The notes under the pieces: generated by a model
Database searches by the model: none
What the model saw: the letters and a program-made list of their open reading frames with translations, nothing else
What the model was told of the DNA's origin: nothing
Position numbers and translations under genes: made by a program
Shown here: one piece after another, positions 9,170-17,228 of the stretch
Numbering within the stretch: the stretch's first letter is position 1
Layout: each line of letters opens with the position of its first letter
NCBI GenBank assembly: GCA_904396495.1
Contig: CAJFOJ010000015.1
Span: forward strand, 1 to 37,867
Source: an uncultured Oscillospiraceae bacterium
GTDB taxonomy: Bacteria; Bacillota; Clostridia; Oscillospirales; Ruminococcaceae
Reading direction: 5' to 3'
DNA length: 37,867 nucleotides

Positions 9170-9994
9170 TTATCGCTCAATCAAATGATCCCAGCATTTT
9201 TTGACCCCTACAGGCCCCGCTGGGCAGAATTCCGGCCCTACTTCAAACATGGCAGGACCGGTGTACCCCGCGTCCTCCAGGGCGGACAAAATCGCCTCCC
9301 AGTCGTTTAAGCCCTTGCCGGGGAGCCAATGGCGCTCGTTGACAAAGTCGTAATCCGACAGGTGTACCGTGGCGACACGATTTCCCAAAGCCCGGATAAA
9401 ATCCTCCGTCCTTTCGGTGAGGAGATGGTTTGTGTCACAGCAGACACCCAGCTTGTCGATGCCGTCGACGATCCTGAGCATTTCTTTTGTGGTGTTTCCA
9501 AGGCATGTCCGAGGTAAATCCTCTACCGCCACCTGGACTCCCACCTTCCCCGCCGCCTCGCAGAGGGCAAAGAGGGATTCCCGCACCCGATTGATCCGCT
9601 CCTCCCGCTCATCCTGGGGGATGGGCTCAAAGGAGGGGTGCACCACCGTCTTTTTGATGTCCATTGACTCCTTGGCCGCGGCGATGAGGGCGCTGTGACG
9701 GGCGACGACGGCCTTGCGATGGCATTCGTCGAGGCTCGAAAGGTCCTCGTCCCATCCATAGGGGATATGCAGCGACCAAATGGTAAGCCCAATGCTTTTG
9801 GCGTGGTCTCCCAAATGCTTCCACGCGGCTTTCAGGTCGCCAACCGGCCATTTCTGCCACCGGTTTTGCATATCCAATTCCATAAAGCTGACGCCGTTTT
9901 CCGAAAGGCGGGTCATCTCCTCTAATGTGACAACCTGTTCCCCGAACAGGCAGGAGGCGGCCCCCACCTTCCAATCCATGCGGCTGGTTTTCAT
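9170..9994 (-). CDS. Sugar phosphate isomerase/epimerase-like TIM-barrel protein
   Basis: This 274-residue protein is of the AP-endonuclease-2 / xylose-isomerase-like superfamily. Metal-ligand candidates sit where the family has them: Glu158 (VEDLP), Asp187 and His190 (CDTNH), His211 (HLSD), His222 (RHWLPGKG) and Glu251 (FEVGP). The LPGKG-x-N-D-W step is typical of this group. Members isomerise or epimerise keto-sugars or inositols; the substrate is not readable here. Start: the frame is open back to 10081, but ATG at 9994 has AAGGAAGG ~6 nt upstream, and the longer version would run through a terminator hairpin. The gene lies downstream of the hydrogenase operon but is separated by that hairpin and has a candidate promoter of its own. 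Confidence 0.82.
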   Translation of the reverse strand: MKTSRMDWKVGAASCLFGEQVVTLEEMTRLSENGVSFMELDMQNRWQKWPVGDLKAAWKHLGDHAKSIGLTIWSLHIPYGWDEDLSSLDECHRKAVVARHSALIAAAKESMDIKKTVVHPSFEPIPQDEREERINRVRESLFALCEAAGKVGVQVAVEDLPRTCLGNTTKEMLRIVDGIDKLGVCCDTNHLLTERTEDFIRALGNRVATVHLSDYDFVNERHWLPGKGLNDWEAILSALEDAGYTGPAMFEVGPEFCPAGPVGVKKCWDHLIER

Positions 9995-10014
9995 AACAAA
10001 GCCTTCCTTTCTTG

Positions 10015-10042
10015 AATAAAACGCCGCGATAAAACCGCGGCG
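10015..10042 (-). terminator. Terminator at the end of the hydrogenase operon
   Basis: A 7-bp GC stem (10022-10028 with 10036-10042) and a 7-nt loop is followed on the minus strand by TTTTATT. It begins about 43 nt past the hydrogenase stop. Confidence 0.8.
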
Positions 10043-10052
10043 CATTTTCTTC

Positions 10053-10081
10053 ATCTTATCAAATGCCAATCGAAAAATCAA
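10053..10081 (-). promoter_or_regulatory. Candidate promoter for the isomerase-like gene
   Basis: On the minus strand, TTGATT (10076-10081), 17 nt and TAAGAT (10053-10058). It sits before the terminator hairpin, so a transcript started here would carry that hairpin at its 5' end. Confidence 0.4.
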
Positions 10082-10084
10082 CCC

Positions 10085-11518
10085 TTATTTTTTGCTCAGC
10101 TCCAGAATGCGGATAGAGTCGAGAATGCCGGTTTCCTTGGCGAGTTTTCCGTATTTGTCCACCTCGTTTTTGTCCTTGGGGCCGTGGGTGACGCAAGCCG
10201 CACCTCCGATGCATCCGCCCACACAGGCCATACCCTCGATGAAGTTCGCGTCCAAAATGCCTTTGCTGGCCTTCAAAAGAGCGATTTTGCAGGCTTCCAA
10301 CCCGTCGCAGGCCTCGGCTTTCACTGTAAAGTCTTTGCCCTTTTCCTTGAGGGCCTGCACCACCGCGTCGGATACACCGCCCGATCTGGCGAAGATACGG
10401 CCGTAGTAGGAGGCATTGTTGAGCGGCGACTCCTCCAGGTTTTCCGGCAGGATGTCCCGGCTGTCCAACAGCGCCTGAAGCTCCTCAAAGGTGATGACGC
10501 AGTCCACATATTGATTCACCGGCTCCCGTTTCACTTCCATTTTCTTGGCGGTGCAGGGCCCGATGAAAATCACCTTGCCGGTGGGGTCGGTTTCTTTGAT
10601 GTATTTGGCAATTTCCGCCATGGGGGACAGGTTGTGGGAGATGTGCTCCACCATCTGGGGGAAGTTCTTGTGGATAAAATCAACGAAAGCAGGGCAGCAG
10701 GAGCTTGTGAGGAATCCCTTTTCCATCAGCTCGTCAGATTCCTTAAAAGCCGTCATGTCGGCGCCCAAAGCGGCCTCGACGACCTCGTGGATGCCCAGTT
10801 TTTTAATACCGGTGACGATTTGGCCGATTTTCGCGTAGGAAAACTGGCTGGAAATGGCAGGGGCGATGACAGCGTACACTTTGTAATTGCGGTTTTGGTC
10901 GCTCCCCTTTATCATCTCGATGGCATCGACGATGTAGGACTTGTCGACAATGGCCCCAAAGGGGCACTGGTAAACACAAGCGCCGCAGGAGACGCACTTT
11001 TCGTTGTTAATGTGGGCCTTCTCGTCCTCGTCCATTTTGATGGCCCCGGCTTTACAGCTCCGCTCACAGGGGCGGACCTGCTCTAAAATGGCGCCGTAGG
11101 GGCAGACACTGGCGCATCTGCCGCAGGCGACGCACTTGTCGTGGTCGATGACGGCATGCTGGTCTTTGATGTGGATGGCGTCCTTGGGGCAGACGCTTTG
11201 GCACCGGTGGGCAATACAGCCGCGGCAGGCGTCGCTGACAGTGACCCGGTGGACAGGGCACTCGTCGCAGGCGATGTCGATGACCTCGATGACGTTGGGG
11301 TTATCCCGGTTTCCCCCCATGGCCATATGGACCCGCTCCTCCAAAATAGCCCGCTCTTTGTACACGCAGCAGCGCATGGTGGCTTTTTTGCCGGGGATGA
11401 TGGTCTTGGGGATCGCATAATACCCCTCCTGAAGCTTCCCCTCAAAAGCGAGCTTTGAGACCTCTTTTAGCACCTGGTATTTCAAAAGCTGCACACTGGT
11501 ATCAAAATGTCTGTTCAT
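10085..11518 (-). CDS. Monomeric [FeFe] hydrogenase, ferredoxin-type clusters plus H-cluster domain
   Basis: This 477-residue protein has a Cys-rich N-terminal part and a C-terminal H-cluster domain. Two clear 4Fe-4S motifs are CVACGRCASVCP (129-140) and CVSCGACVYQCP (175-186); more Cys lie at 84-110 and 151-155. H-cluster motifs: L1 TSSCCPAF (271-278), L2 GPCTAKK (320-326), L3 EGMACVGGCIGGAAC (428-442). They depart from classical group A (TSCCP-W, MPC), so I place it in the group-B-like clostridial class (inference). Such enzymes reversibly reduce protons with ferredoxin electrons in the cytoplasm. AAAGGA precedes ATG by 7 nt. It is the last gene of a four-gene operon with the sensory H-cluster protein and a phosphatase. 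Confidence 0.9.
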   Translation of the reverse strand: MNRHFDTSVQLLKYQVLKEVSKLAFEGKLQEGYYAIPKTIIPGKKATMRCCVYKERAILEERVHMAMGGNRDNPNVIEVIDIACDECPVHRVTVSDACRGCIAHRCQSVCPKDAIHIKDQHAVIDHDKCVACGRCASVCPYGAILEQVRPCERSCKAGAIKMDEDEKAHINNEKCVSCGACVYQCPFGAIVDKSYIVDAIEMIKGSDQNRNYKVYAVIAPAISSQFSYAKIGQIVTGIKKLGIHEVVEAALGADMTAFKESDELMEKGFLTSSCCPAFVDFIHKNFPQMVEHISHNLSPMAEIAKYIKETDPTGKVIFIGPCTAKKMEVKREPVNQYVDCVITFEELQALLDSRDILPENLEESPLNNASYYGRIFARSGGVSDAVVQALKEKGKDFTVKAEACDGLEACKIALLKASKGILDANFIEGMACVGGCIGGAACVTHGPKDKNEVDKYGKLAKETGILDSIRILELSKK

Positions 11519-11608
11519 CTGGCTATCCTTTCTTTAAAGCCTGTGCCCACCGGCCGAGAGGACAAAATTTCCCCCAAAAAGGGGCTCACCGGCGGAGGAT
11601 ACAGCTTT

Positions 11609-12775
11609 TTAATAGTATTTCACCTTGACCCGTTTGCCCATCAACTCCAGGTTTTTGGCGAGGATCTCGACGATTTTCAGCTTCAGCGAAAGGTCGAGTG
11701 GGAGGCTCGGGTTCTGATGGGCGGGGTTCATTGCCCGGCCCACATAAAAGTTCACGTCGGTGGCCTCCTCGAAGAGGTATTTGGCGATCAGCGACGCCCC
11801 GTCCTTCTTTTTGAGCCAGGAAGTGTCGGTATTGGAGTCGCTGACAATGGTGTTGGAGATTTCCATGACCTTCCCTAAAGTCAGCGCCCCCTCGGTGACC
11901 AGATCCACCCCGTCCATGTACCCGATCGGCGGGATTTTGGGGTCGATGTAATTAAGGCAGGTGCGCACCGTCGTCCCTAGGTAGCCAGAGACGATTTTGG
12001 AGGTGGTTCCCCCGCTGACGATTTTCTTGCCCTCGTCGGCCAGGAACTCCTTGACCACCTTTTCGTCGTCGGCAGCGTCCGACGGCGGGCCAAACATGAT
12101 GGACACCAAAGACTTCTGCCGCACCTTCATGACGGCGACGGTGGTGTCGTCCCCCATTTTGTCCATGTAGAGAGCCTTGCAGGCATCGGCAAGCTTTGCG
12201 GCCGTGCTCTTAGGCGAAGCGTCGGGGTCGTAGTTTTCCTCCAAAAACTTCGCCACGTTTTCCTGCTGCCAGCCGATGTTCATGGTGATGCCGATGCCGG
12301 CGTGGGGCACCCCGTCGCTGAACATGACGAAGACGTCCCCCAGTTCCACCTTCATCCGGCTTTCATAGATAGTTTTGTCGGCAATGACGTTCAGCTCGAT
12401 GGGATATTCTGTCCGCTTGCCGTCCCGGAGCAGGACACAGAGGGGATTGTCAAACTGGACCATATAGGCTTCCCCGTCGGAGCGGATCTGCAAGATGGTG
12501 AAGGTGGAATAAGCCACCTGCCGCACCTTGCAGATGGGAAGGGTCTGGATAATGGTCTCAACGCAGTCCTCGATTTTCATGCCGCTTGCCATCATGGTAC
12601 CGATGATCTTGGAGGTGAGGGTGGAGAGGATGTTGGCCTTGACGCCGCTCCCCAGCCCGTCGGCCAAGACCAGGGTGAGGGTACCGTCGTAGTAGATGGT
12701 CTCCACCCGGTCGCCGCAGAGCTCTTCTCCGTACTTGTTGAGGCTCACATAACCGGTTTCGATAAAATATCTCAT
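11609..12775 (-). CDS. SpoIIE-family PP2C serine/threonine phosphatase with extra C-terminal domain
   Basis: This 388-residue protein has an N-terminal PP2C/SpoIIE phosphatase domain (~1-220). Metal-binding motifs are LADGLGSG (37-44), MFSDGV (151-156) and GDDTT (208-212). Residues ~225-388 form a further domain I do not recognise. There is no membrane segment, so it is cytoplasmic, unlike SpoIIE itself. The gene begins 12 nt after the HydS-like gene, with its RBS (AAGGGGG) overlapping that stop, so translation is probably coupled. Context implies that the redox or H2 state sensed by HydS is passed on through dephosphorylation of an unknown target (inference). Confidence 0.88.
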   Translation of the reverse strand: MRYFIETGYVSLNKYGEELCGDRVETIYYDGTLTLVLADGLGSGVKANILSTLTSKIIGTMMASGMKIEDCVETIIQTLPICKVRQVAYSTFTILQIRSDGEAYMVQFDNPLCVLLRDGKRTEYPIELNVIADKTIYESRMKVELGDVFVMFSDGVPHAGIGITMNIGWQQENVAKFLEENYDPDASPKSTAAKLADACKALYMDKMGDDTTVAVMKVRQKSLVSIMFGPPSDAADDEKVVKEFLADEGKKIVSGGTTSKIVSGYLGTTVRTCLNYIDPKIPPIGYMDGVDLVTEGALTLGKVMEISNTIVSDSNTDTSWLKKKDGASLIAKYLFEEATDVNFYVGRAMNPAHQNPSLPLDLSLKLKIVEILAKNLELMGKRVKVKYY

Positions 12776-12787
12776 GGCAACGCCCCC

Positions 12788-14479
12788 TTAGGCTTCGTCA
12801 GCGTCGTCCATCATGCTCTCCTTGAGCTTTGTCAGGGCGATCTTGGTTTCAGCCGTGGTTTCCCCTAGCAGGGAGGCGATTTCCTGCACGACCCGCATTT
12901 GCTTGTTAATGACCTGATCGGTGATCTCGATGGTGTCCCGGCGCATGGCGGCCTCATGCTGGGCAGCCTTTTCCTCTTTGTTGATGTCTTTTAGGAAAAT
13001 CAGCAGCAGGCCGTGGTCGTAGTCGTAGATAATGGACTTCTCCACGTAGATGCCGTACCGGTCCAGATAGCACTTCTCCGACAGGATGTTTTGGCGGCTG
13101 TCGATGACTTCGATGAGCTCCGCCTCGTCGTAGACGTCGCCGATGGGACGTCCTGCCATCTTTTCATCGGGATCGATGCCCATCAAGCGGTACGCCGCCC
13201 GGTTGAACTGCTGGATGGAAAAGCTGGAATCCACCGCGATGATGGCGTTGGGGGAAGAGTCTAGAATCTGATCGGAAACCGATTCCGCCCGCTCTTTCAT
13301 ATAGGGCAGGCACATCTCCAGCTCCGCCTTGCCCTGGTAGACGGCGATGGCTTTGTCCCAGCAGGTGGAATAGCCGCAGGCGCCGCAGTTTAACATATCT
13401 TCCGGTTTGGTTTTTCCGGTCTTAGCCAAGATTTCCCAGATGGCCGCTTCGCCGGGGATATTCTGGCGGGGCAGGTCTAAATCGATGCGTTTGTCCATCT
13501 TCAAATTATGTACTACATCGTAATCCTTTTTCTCGTCGGCGATCTTTTCCACCATTGCGCGGGAGGTGATGATCCCCTTTTTCTCGTGGGGCATGCCGGG
13601 GCCGTTGATACAGCTCCCTTCGCAGGCGCTCATCTCGATGAAATAGCCTTCCATTTTCCCCTCGGCGATTTCGTCCAGGGCCCTGCGGCAGTTTTCCACC
13701 CCGTCGATGGCGATGTATTTGTAGGTAGGATCCAAATCCATGCTCTTGATGATACCGCCGGTCTCCGGGAAAAACCGGGAGCGGAATTTGGAGCCGTCCC
13801 CTTTGGAGTTGTCGATCTCCACTCCCTCTTCGGCAAACCAGTCCCAAAGTTCGTCAAAGGTGATGGTGAGGCTGATGCTCTCGCCCTTACAGTACTGGTC
13901 CACCTCGTCTTTTTTGGAGATACAGGGGCTGATGAACACCACCTCGGCGTCGGGGTACTGCTCCTTCATGAGGCGGCCGTGGGCGTCCATGGGAGAGAGC
14001 ACCTTGGCGATATAGGGAAGGCAGCCGATGTGGTATTTCTGGATGAGGCGGATCACCGAATGGCAACAGGAGGAGATAATGACCGGCTGCCGCTCTCGGA
14101 TCAGCCGCTCGTATTCCCGCTTGACCACATTTGCCCCAGCGGCGGTTTCCTGGACGTCCGCAAACCCCAGTTTCTTGATGGCCTCGGCGATGGGGGTAAA
14201 TCCGTCGGTATCAAAAGCCGCGATATAGGACGGCGCCAGCGACGCCACCACTTTTTTGCCCGACTTCATCATCTCTTTGACACGAGGCACATCGTCCCGG
14301 ACCTGTTTTGCGTTTTGGGGGCAGATTTTGACACATCTGCCACAGAGGATACACTCCTCCGGGATAATCTGCGCCTGCCGGTCTTTGACGCGAATGGCCT
14401 TGATCGGGCATTCGCGGATACATTTATAACAGTCTTTGCAGTTTGCTGTTTTAAAGCTCAATACTTCCACAACATTCAC
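12788..14479 (-). CDS. Sensory [FeFe]-hydrogenase-like protein with PAS domain (HydS-like)
   Basis: This ~560-residue protein has two N-terminal 4Fe-4S motifs: CKDCYKCIREC (14-24) and CILCGRCVKIC (43-53). An H-cluster-like domain follows: L1 ISSCCHS (135-141), L2 ISPCISKK (183-190), L3 EMSACEGSC (282-290). Next come a Cys cluster (C365-GAC-GYSTC-x16-C390, like a 4Fe-4S), a PAS domain (~402-500; NAIIAVD, FNRAAYRLMG) and a C-terminal helix. The altered L1-L3 and the PAS domain match HydS-type sensory hydrogenases known from Ruminococcus and other clostridia. Start is uncertain: GTG at 14479 is almost on top of the AAAGG RBS, while GTG at 14470 has better spacing (about 10 nt). It is the second gene of the operon. 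Confidence 0.87.
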   Translation of the reverse strand: MNVVEVLSFKTANCKDCYKCIRECPIKAIRVKDRQAQIIPEECILCGRCVKICPQNAKQVRDDVPRVKEMMKSGKKVVASLAPSYIAAFDTDGFTPIAEAIKKLGFADVQETAAGANVVKREYERLIRERQPVIISSCCHSVIRLIQKYHIGCLPYIAKVLSPMDAHGRLMKEQYPDAEVVFISPCISKKDEVDQYCKGESISLTITFDELWDWFAEEGVEIDNSKGDGSKFRSRFFPETGGIIKSMDLDPTYKYIAIDGVENCRRALDEIAEGKMEGYFIEMSACEGSCINGPGMPHEKKGIITSRAMVEKIADEKKDYDVVHNLKMDKRIDLDLPRQNIPGEAAIWEILAKTGKTKPEDMLNCGACGYSTCWDKAIAVYQGKAELEMCLPYMKERAESVSDQILDSSPNAIIAVDSSFSIQQFNRAAYRLMGIDPDEKMAGRPIGDVYDEAELIEVIDSRQNILSEKCYLDRYGIYVEKSIIYDYDHGLLLIFLKDINKEEKAAQHEAAMRRDTIEITDQVINKQMRVVQEIASLLGETTAETKIALTKLKESMMDDADEA

Positions 14480-14572
14480 GCCTTTCTCTCGCTGTCAGGG
14501 ATACCGGACGGCAATGGCACCCCGTCAGTCTGGAACGAATTCATTCAGGGGACAAAGGGACAAAAAGTCCGG

Positions 14573-14827
14573 TTATTCGCCCTTCTGAATCGGTTCCAGC
14601 ACGTATTTATTGAAAATTTCCACCGCGTTTTCCGGGGAGACGTGGTCGACAAACTCCCCGTTGATTTTAGTGGAAACCCCGTCGGTGCAATGGCCCAGGC
14701 AGAAAGACGCCTTCAGTTCCACCTTGTCCTCCAGCTTGTGCTCCTCGATAAGCTTCTGAAAGGCGTTGATAATGTTATAGGAGCCCTTGAGATGGCAGGA
14801 GCTGCCCACACAGATATAAACTTCCAT
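14573..14827 (-). CDS. Thioredoxin-like [2Fe-2S] ferredoxin (NuoE/HydC-like C-terminal fold)
   Basis: This 84-residue protein has four Cys in the pattern C6-x4-C11 and C43-x3-C47, the signature of thioredoxin-fold [2Fe-2S] ferredoxins (NuoE, HydC). It probably shuttles electrons to or from the hydrogenase proteins encoded downstream. Start: the frame is open to 14878, but ATG at 14827 has AGGAGG 5 nt upstream and gives the family's usual N-terminus. First gene of the operon; the promoter and Rex-like site lie directly upstream. Confidence 0.88.
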   Translation of the reverse strand: MEVYICVGSSCHLKGSYNIINAFQKLIEEHKLEDKVELKASFCLGHCTDGVSTKINGEFVDHVSPENAVEIFNKYVLEPIQKGE

Positions 14828-14879
14828 AACTTCCTCCTGATTAAATAGATTTAGCAAATTAACGCTGCAACTCTTCAAA

Positions 14880-14897
14880 TTGTTAAATTATTATCAA
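14880..14897 (-). promoter_or_regulatory. Rex operator in the hydrogenase operon leader
   Basis: The minus strand reads TTGATAATAATTTAACAA. The clostridial Rex consensus is TTGTTAA-N4-TTAACAA; only one base differs. It lies 10 nt downstream of the -10 box, so bound Rex would block transcription when NADH is low. Rex control of hydrogenase and fermentation genes is established in clostridia; binding here is inferred. Confidence 0.75.
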
Positions 14898-14907
14898 ATA
14901 TGCTTTT

Positions 14908-14936
14908 ATTATACTGTTTATTCCCCAAAAAGTCAA
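14908..14936 (-). promoter_or_regulatory. Promoter of the hydrogenase operon
   Basis: On the minus strand, TTGACT (14931-14936), a 17-nt spacer and a perfect TATAAT (14908-14913). Confidence 0.85.
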
Positions 14937-15017
14937 CGACTATCGGGGATTTTTCCAGGCAGTTTTTGCAGGGATGCAAAACAGATCCCAACATTTTCCC
15001 CACCTCCAATCCACAGG

Positions 15018-15046
15018 TTGAAATTTCCCTTCCTCTATGCTATACT
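15018..15046 (+). promoter_or_regulatory. Promoter of the PNPOx-like gene
   Basis: TTGAAA (15018-15023), 17 nt, TATACT (15041-15046), about 30 nt before the start codon. Confidence 0.75.
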
Positions 15047-15076
15047 ATCCGTGACAATTTGGCATAGAGGATTAAA

Positions 15077-15541
15077 ATGGTGACAGATATGGAGAATTTT
15101 GCAAATATTTTTTCATCCTTTTTGGAGGAATTCGGGTCAGGGAAAGAAATGGTGCTCTCCACATCTCTGCATGATAAAGTGACATCCAGAATGATGAGCG
15201 TTGTCCAAAACAACGGGCGATTTTACTTCCAGACAGACAAAACATTCCGCAAATACAATCAGCTTGTCCACAATAAACAGGTGGCTCTGTGTACTGGCAA
15301 CATCCAAATAGAGGGCACCTGTAGAGAATTGGGGCACCCGCGGGAGCACCCGGACTTTGCAGCGTTGTACCAAGCGCACTTTCCCGGCCCTTTTAAGCGA
15401 TATTCTTCCCTTGACAGCACTCGGGTGTTTGAAGTGACCCCCACCTATGTGGAACGATGGATTTACAAAGAAGAGAGTCCATTTGTGGAAATCATGGACG
15501 TGAAGACACAGGAATATCAATTATACGCATACCATAAATAG
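15077..15541 (+). CDS. Pyridoxamine 5'-phosphate oxidase-like split-barrel flavoprotein
   Basis: This 154-residue protein has the split-barrel pattern of small PNPOx-like FMN proteins: a strand pair with RMMSVVQNNGRFYFQTDKTF (38-57), then QLVHNKQVALC and IEGTCRELG. These proteins bind FMN or F420-like cofactors and are often uncharacterised reductases. Start ATG at 15077 has AGAGG 8 nt upstream; a second ATG lies four codons later. It has its own promoter and terminator, so it stands alone. It diverges from the hydrogenase operon. No specific substrate is visible. Confidence 0.78.
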   Translation: MVTDMENFANIFSSFLEEFGSGKEMVLSTSLHDKVTSRMMSVVQNNGRFYFQTDKTFRKYNQLVHNKQVALCTGNIQIEGTCRELGHPREHPDFAALYQAHFPGPFKRYSSLDSTRVFEVTPTYVERWIYKEESPFVEIMDVKTQEYQLYAYHK

Positions 15542-15552
15542 TCTATAACAGT

Positions 15553-15585
15553 AAAAGCACCGGAACTGCAAACCGGTGCTTTTTA
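15553..15585 (+). terminator. Terminator between the PNPOx-like and HAD genes
   Basis: An 11-bp stem (15553-15563 with CCGGTGCTTTT at 15573-15583) with a 9-nt loop. The T-tract forms part of the stem on both strands, so it can serve both converging genes. Confidence 0.85.
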
Positions 15586-15608
15586 TCTCATTGCGTAGTC
15601 CTTGACTC

Positions 15609-16415
15609 TTATTTCTGCCGGAGGGCCAAAATACAGTCCACTGCCTCGGCAAAGCCGTAGCCGCCCTCCCCTTCGGTCACATAGGCTGGCAGGTGGTTAA
15701 GCATCCGGGCAAAGGGCTTGATGTTGGCCACGCCGCAGCTGAGCGCTAAGTTTTCGAACATGGGCTCGTCATTTGGGGAATCGCCGAAAAACATCACGTG
15801 GTTTTGGATGTCCTCCTCCCCCCGAACCTCCGTGAGAAAGAGCTTTGCCATCGAGACCTTGTTGAAATCCCCGAACCAGGTGTTCACGTGGATGGAACTG
15901 ATTTTCGCCACCGCCCCGAACCGCTCGCAGACTTCCTTGATCCGCTCTGCTGCCTCAAACCCCAATTTCGGCTCATCCTCGTTAAAGTCGATGGCCAGAT
16001 CGTACTGGCGGTAGTGCTGGTCCTTGGACACCCGGCAGCCGGGCACTTCTTTGAGGCAGGCGTCCCGGATGATCTCAAGTTTGCCGGATACGTCTTCTTT
16101 CGGGATGGACGGATGGGTAAATTCCTTCCGTTTTCCCTCTTCCTCGTAGAAGACGAAAGCGCCGTTTTCGCCAATGATGGCGTCGATGGGCCACTGGCGC
16201 ACCGCCATGTCGCACCAGCCCGCCGGCCGCCCGGTGACGGGGATCACCTTGATACCGGCGCGAGAAAGTTTCCACAGTGCGGCATAGGCCTCTGGGAGAA
16301 TCTTCCCATTGTTTGTGATGGTGTCGTCGATGTCGTGGAGGACGTAGCGAAGATTTTTCGCCGTCTCGGCGCTCAGGCTTTTTATCGGTTCCAATGTATT
16401 TTCCTCTCTTTCCAT
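15609..16415 (-). CDS. HAD-superfamily hydrolase, subfamily IIB
   Basis: This ~268-residue phosphatase-like protein has HAD motif I HDIDDT (27-32; nucleophile Asp28, acid Asp30), motif II VTGRPAGWCD (60-69), a motif III Lys in FNKVSMAK (184-191) and motif IV FFGDSPNDEPMF (209-220). The cap between motifs II and III has the IIB type seen in Cof, sucrose-phosphate and mannosyl-3-phosphoglycerate phosphatases. It should hydrolyse a sugar phosphate or similar in the cytoplasm; the substrate is not readable. Start is uncertain: ATG at 16415 has no RBS, whereas TTG at 16394 (MEPIKSLSAET) has GAGGAA about 7 nt upstream and is the better choice. Confidence 0.83.
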   Translation of the reverse strand: MEREENTLEPIKSLSAETAKNLRYVLHDIDDTITNNGKILPEAYAALWKLSRAGIKVIPVTGRPAGWCDMAVRQWPIDAIIGENGAFVFYEEEGKRKEFTHPSIPKEDVSGKLEIIRDACLKEVPGCRVSKDQHYRQYDLAIDFNEDEPKLGFEAAERIKEVCERFGAVAKISSIHVNTWFGDFNKVSMAKLFLTEVRGEEDIQNHVMFFGDSPNDEPMFENLALSCGVANIKPFARMLNHLPAYVTEGEGGYGFAEAVDCILALRQK

Positions 16416-16462
16416 TTGCTGTCAAAGCGATACTTCCATTATATCGGATTTTGGCCGTTTTT

Positions 16463-16513
16463 ACAAGAAAAGGCTCCTATTCTCAACGAATTTGCCGTTG
16501 AAAATAGGAGCCT
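16463..16513 (-). terminator. Terminator of the V-type ATPase operon
   Basis: A 17-bp stem with one G-U pair (16471-16487 with 16497-16513) and a 9-nt loop is followed on the minus strand by TTTTCTT. It lies ~36 nt past the subunit D stop. Confidence 0.9.
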
Positions 16514-16549
16514 GCTTCTCAAAATCTCAGCTTCGCTTCCAAAAAATAT

Positions 16550-17173
16550 TCACGCCCCGTTTTTTTCCTTGGTGTGGCGGATGACCTTTAGGCGGGAAAA
16601 CTCCTCCCGCTCCTTTTCCTCCAATGCGTTGGAGATAAAGGCAACCGTAGACTCAAAATTCGGAATGATAATGTTTTTGAGGGCGTTGGCCCGGCGCTGG
16701 GTCTTTTTGATGGCCACCGCCAAGCGGTAGATGCTGTTTTCCATCTCGGCCAGCACCACCGTCATCTCCTTGCAGCGGTTAAAGCAGATATAGGCCATGT
16801 CCAGCTGGGAATTGGAGACGTAAAGGCCGTAAAAGACCCCCTCCATATCGGCCGCCTCCATCGTGATATGAGGGATTTCCACTCCCATGACACTGCGGTA
16901 GGTAATTTCGATGCTCCGCTCTACCGGAACGGATTGGGCCACGTTTTCCGAGATACCCAGGGTGATGTTCGCCCGCTGCAAAGCAGCGTATGCCCGCTTG
17001 TAGGTGTCGTCAATGTCGTCGCGGACCTTTTTTGCTGTGTCGATGAGGGACATCATCTCCCGGATGAGGATGTTCCGCTTCCGGTCCATCAGCTCGTAGC
17101 CCAGGTTCGCCAGCGACAGGGATTTCTTGATGTTTAAAAGGTTTCCCTTGGTGGGAAATACCTGTTCTGCCAT
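16550..17173 (-). CDS. atpD: V-type ATPase subunit D (central stalk)
   Basis: This 207-residue protein is the long antiparallel coiled-coil rotor shaft linking the A3B3 head to the membrane ring. Family marks are FPTKGNLLNIKKSLSLANLG near the N-terminus, a long helix with DRKRNILIREMM, and a C-terminal helix ending in IKKTQRRANALKNIIIP. Length is typical (about 200-215). Start: AAAAGGAG is 10 nt from ATG 17173; a TTG two codons upstream is only 4 nt from it. Last gene of the operon, 55 nt after subunit B. Confidence 0.95.
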   Translation of the reverse strand: MAEQVFPTKGNLLNIKKSLSLANLGYELMDRKRNILIREMMSLIDTAKKVRDDIDDTYKRAYAALQRANITLGISENVAQSVPVERSIEITYRSVMGVEIPHITMEAADMEGVFYGLYVSNSQLDMAYICFNRCKEMTVVLAEMENSIYRLAVAIKKTQRRANALKNIIIPNFESTVAFISNALEEKEREEFSRLKVIRHTKEKNGA

Positions 17174-17228
17174 CCGCAATCAACTCCTTTTCCGGACAGG
17201 GTTCACTTCTGTCCTCCCGGGCTTATCA

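Noticed and set aside
10184..11086. Plus-strand open frame of 300 codons
   Set aside because: Shadow of the [FeFe] hydrogenase gene, whose cluster motifs are clear on the other strand.
13508..14848. Plus-strand open frame of 446 codons
   Set aside because: Shadow of the sensory hydrogenase gene; it also crosses the ferredoxin gene and has no RBS or domain.
15798..16730. Plus-strand open frame of 310 codons
   Set aside because: Antisense to the HAD gene and the V-ATPase terminator; no coding signature.
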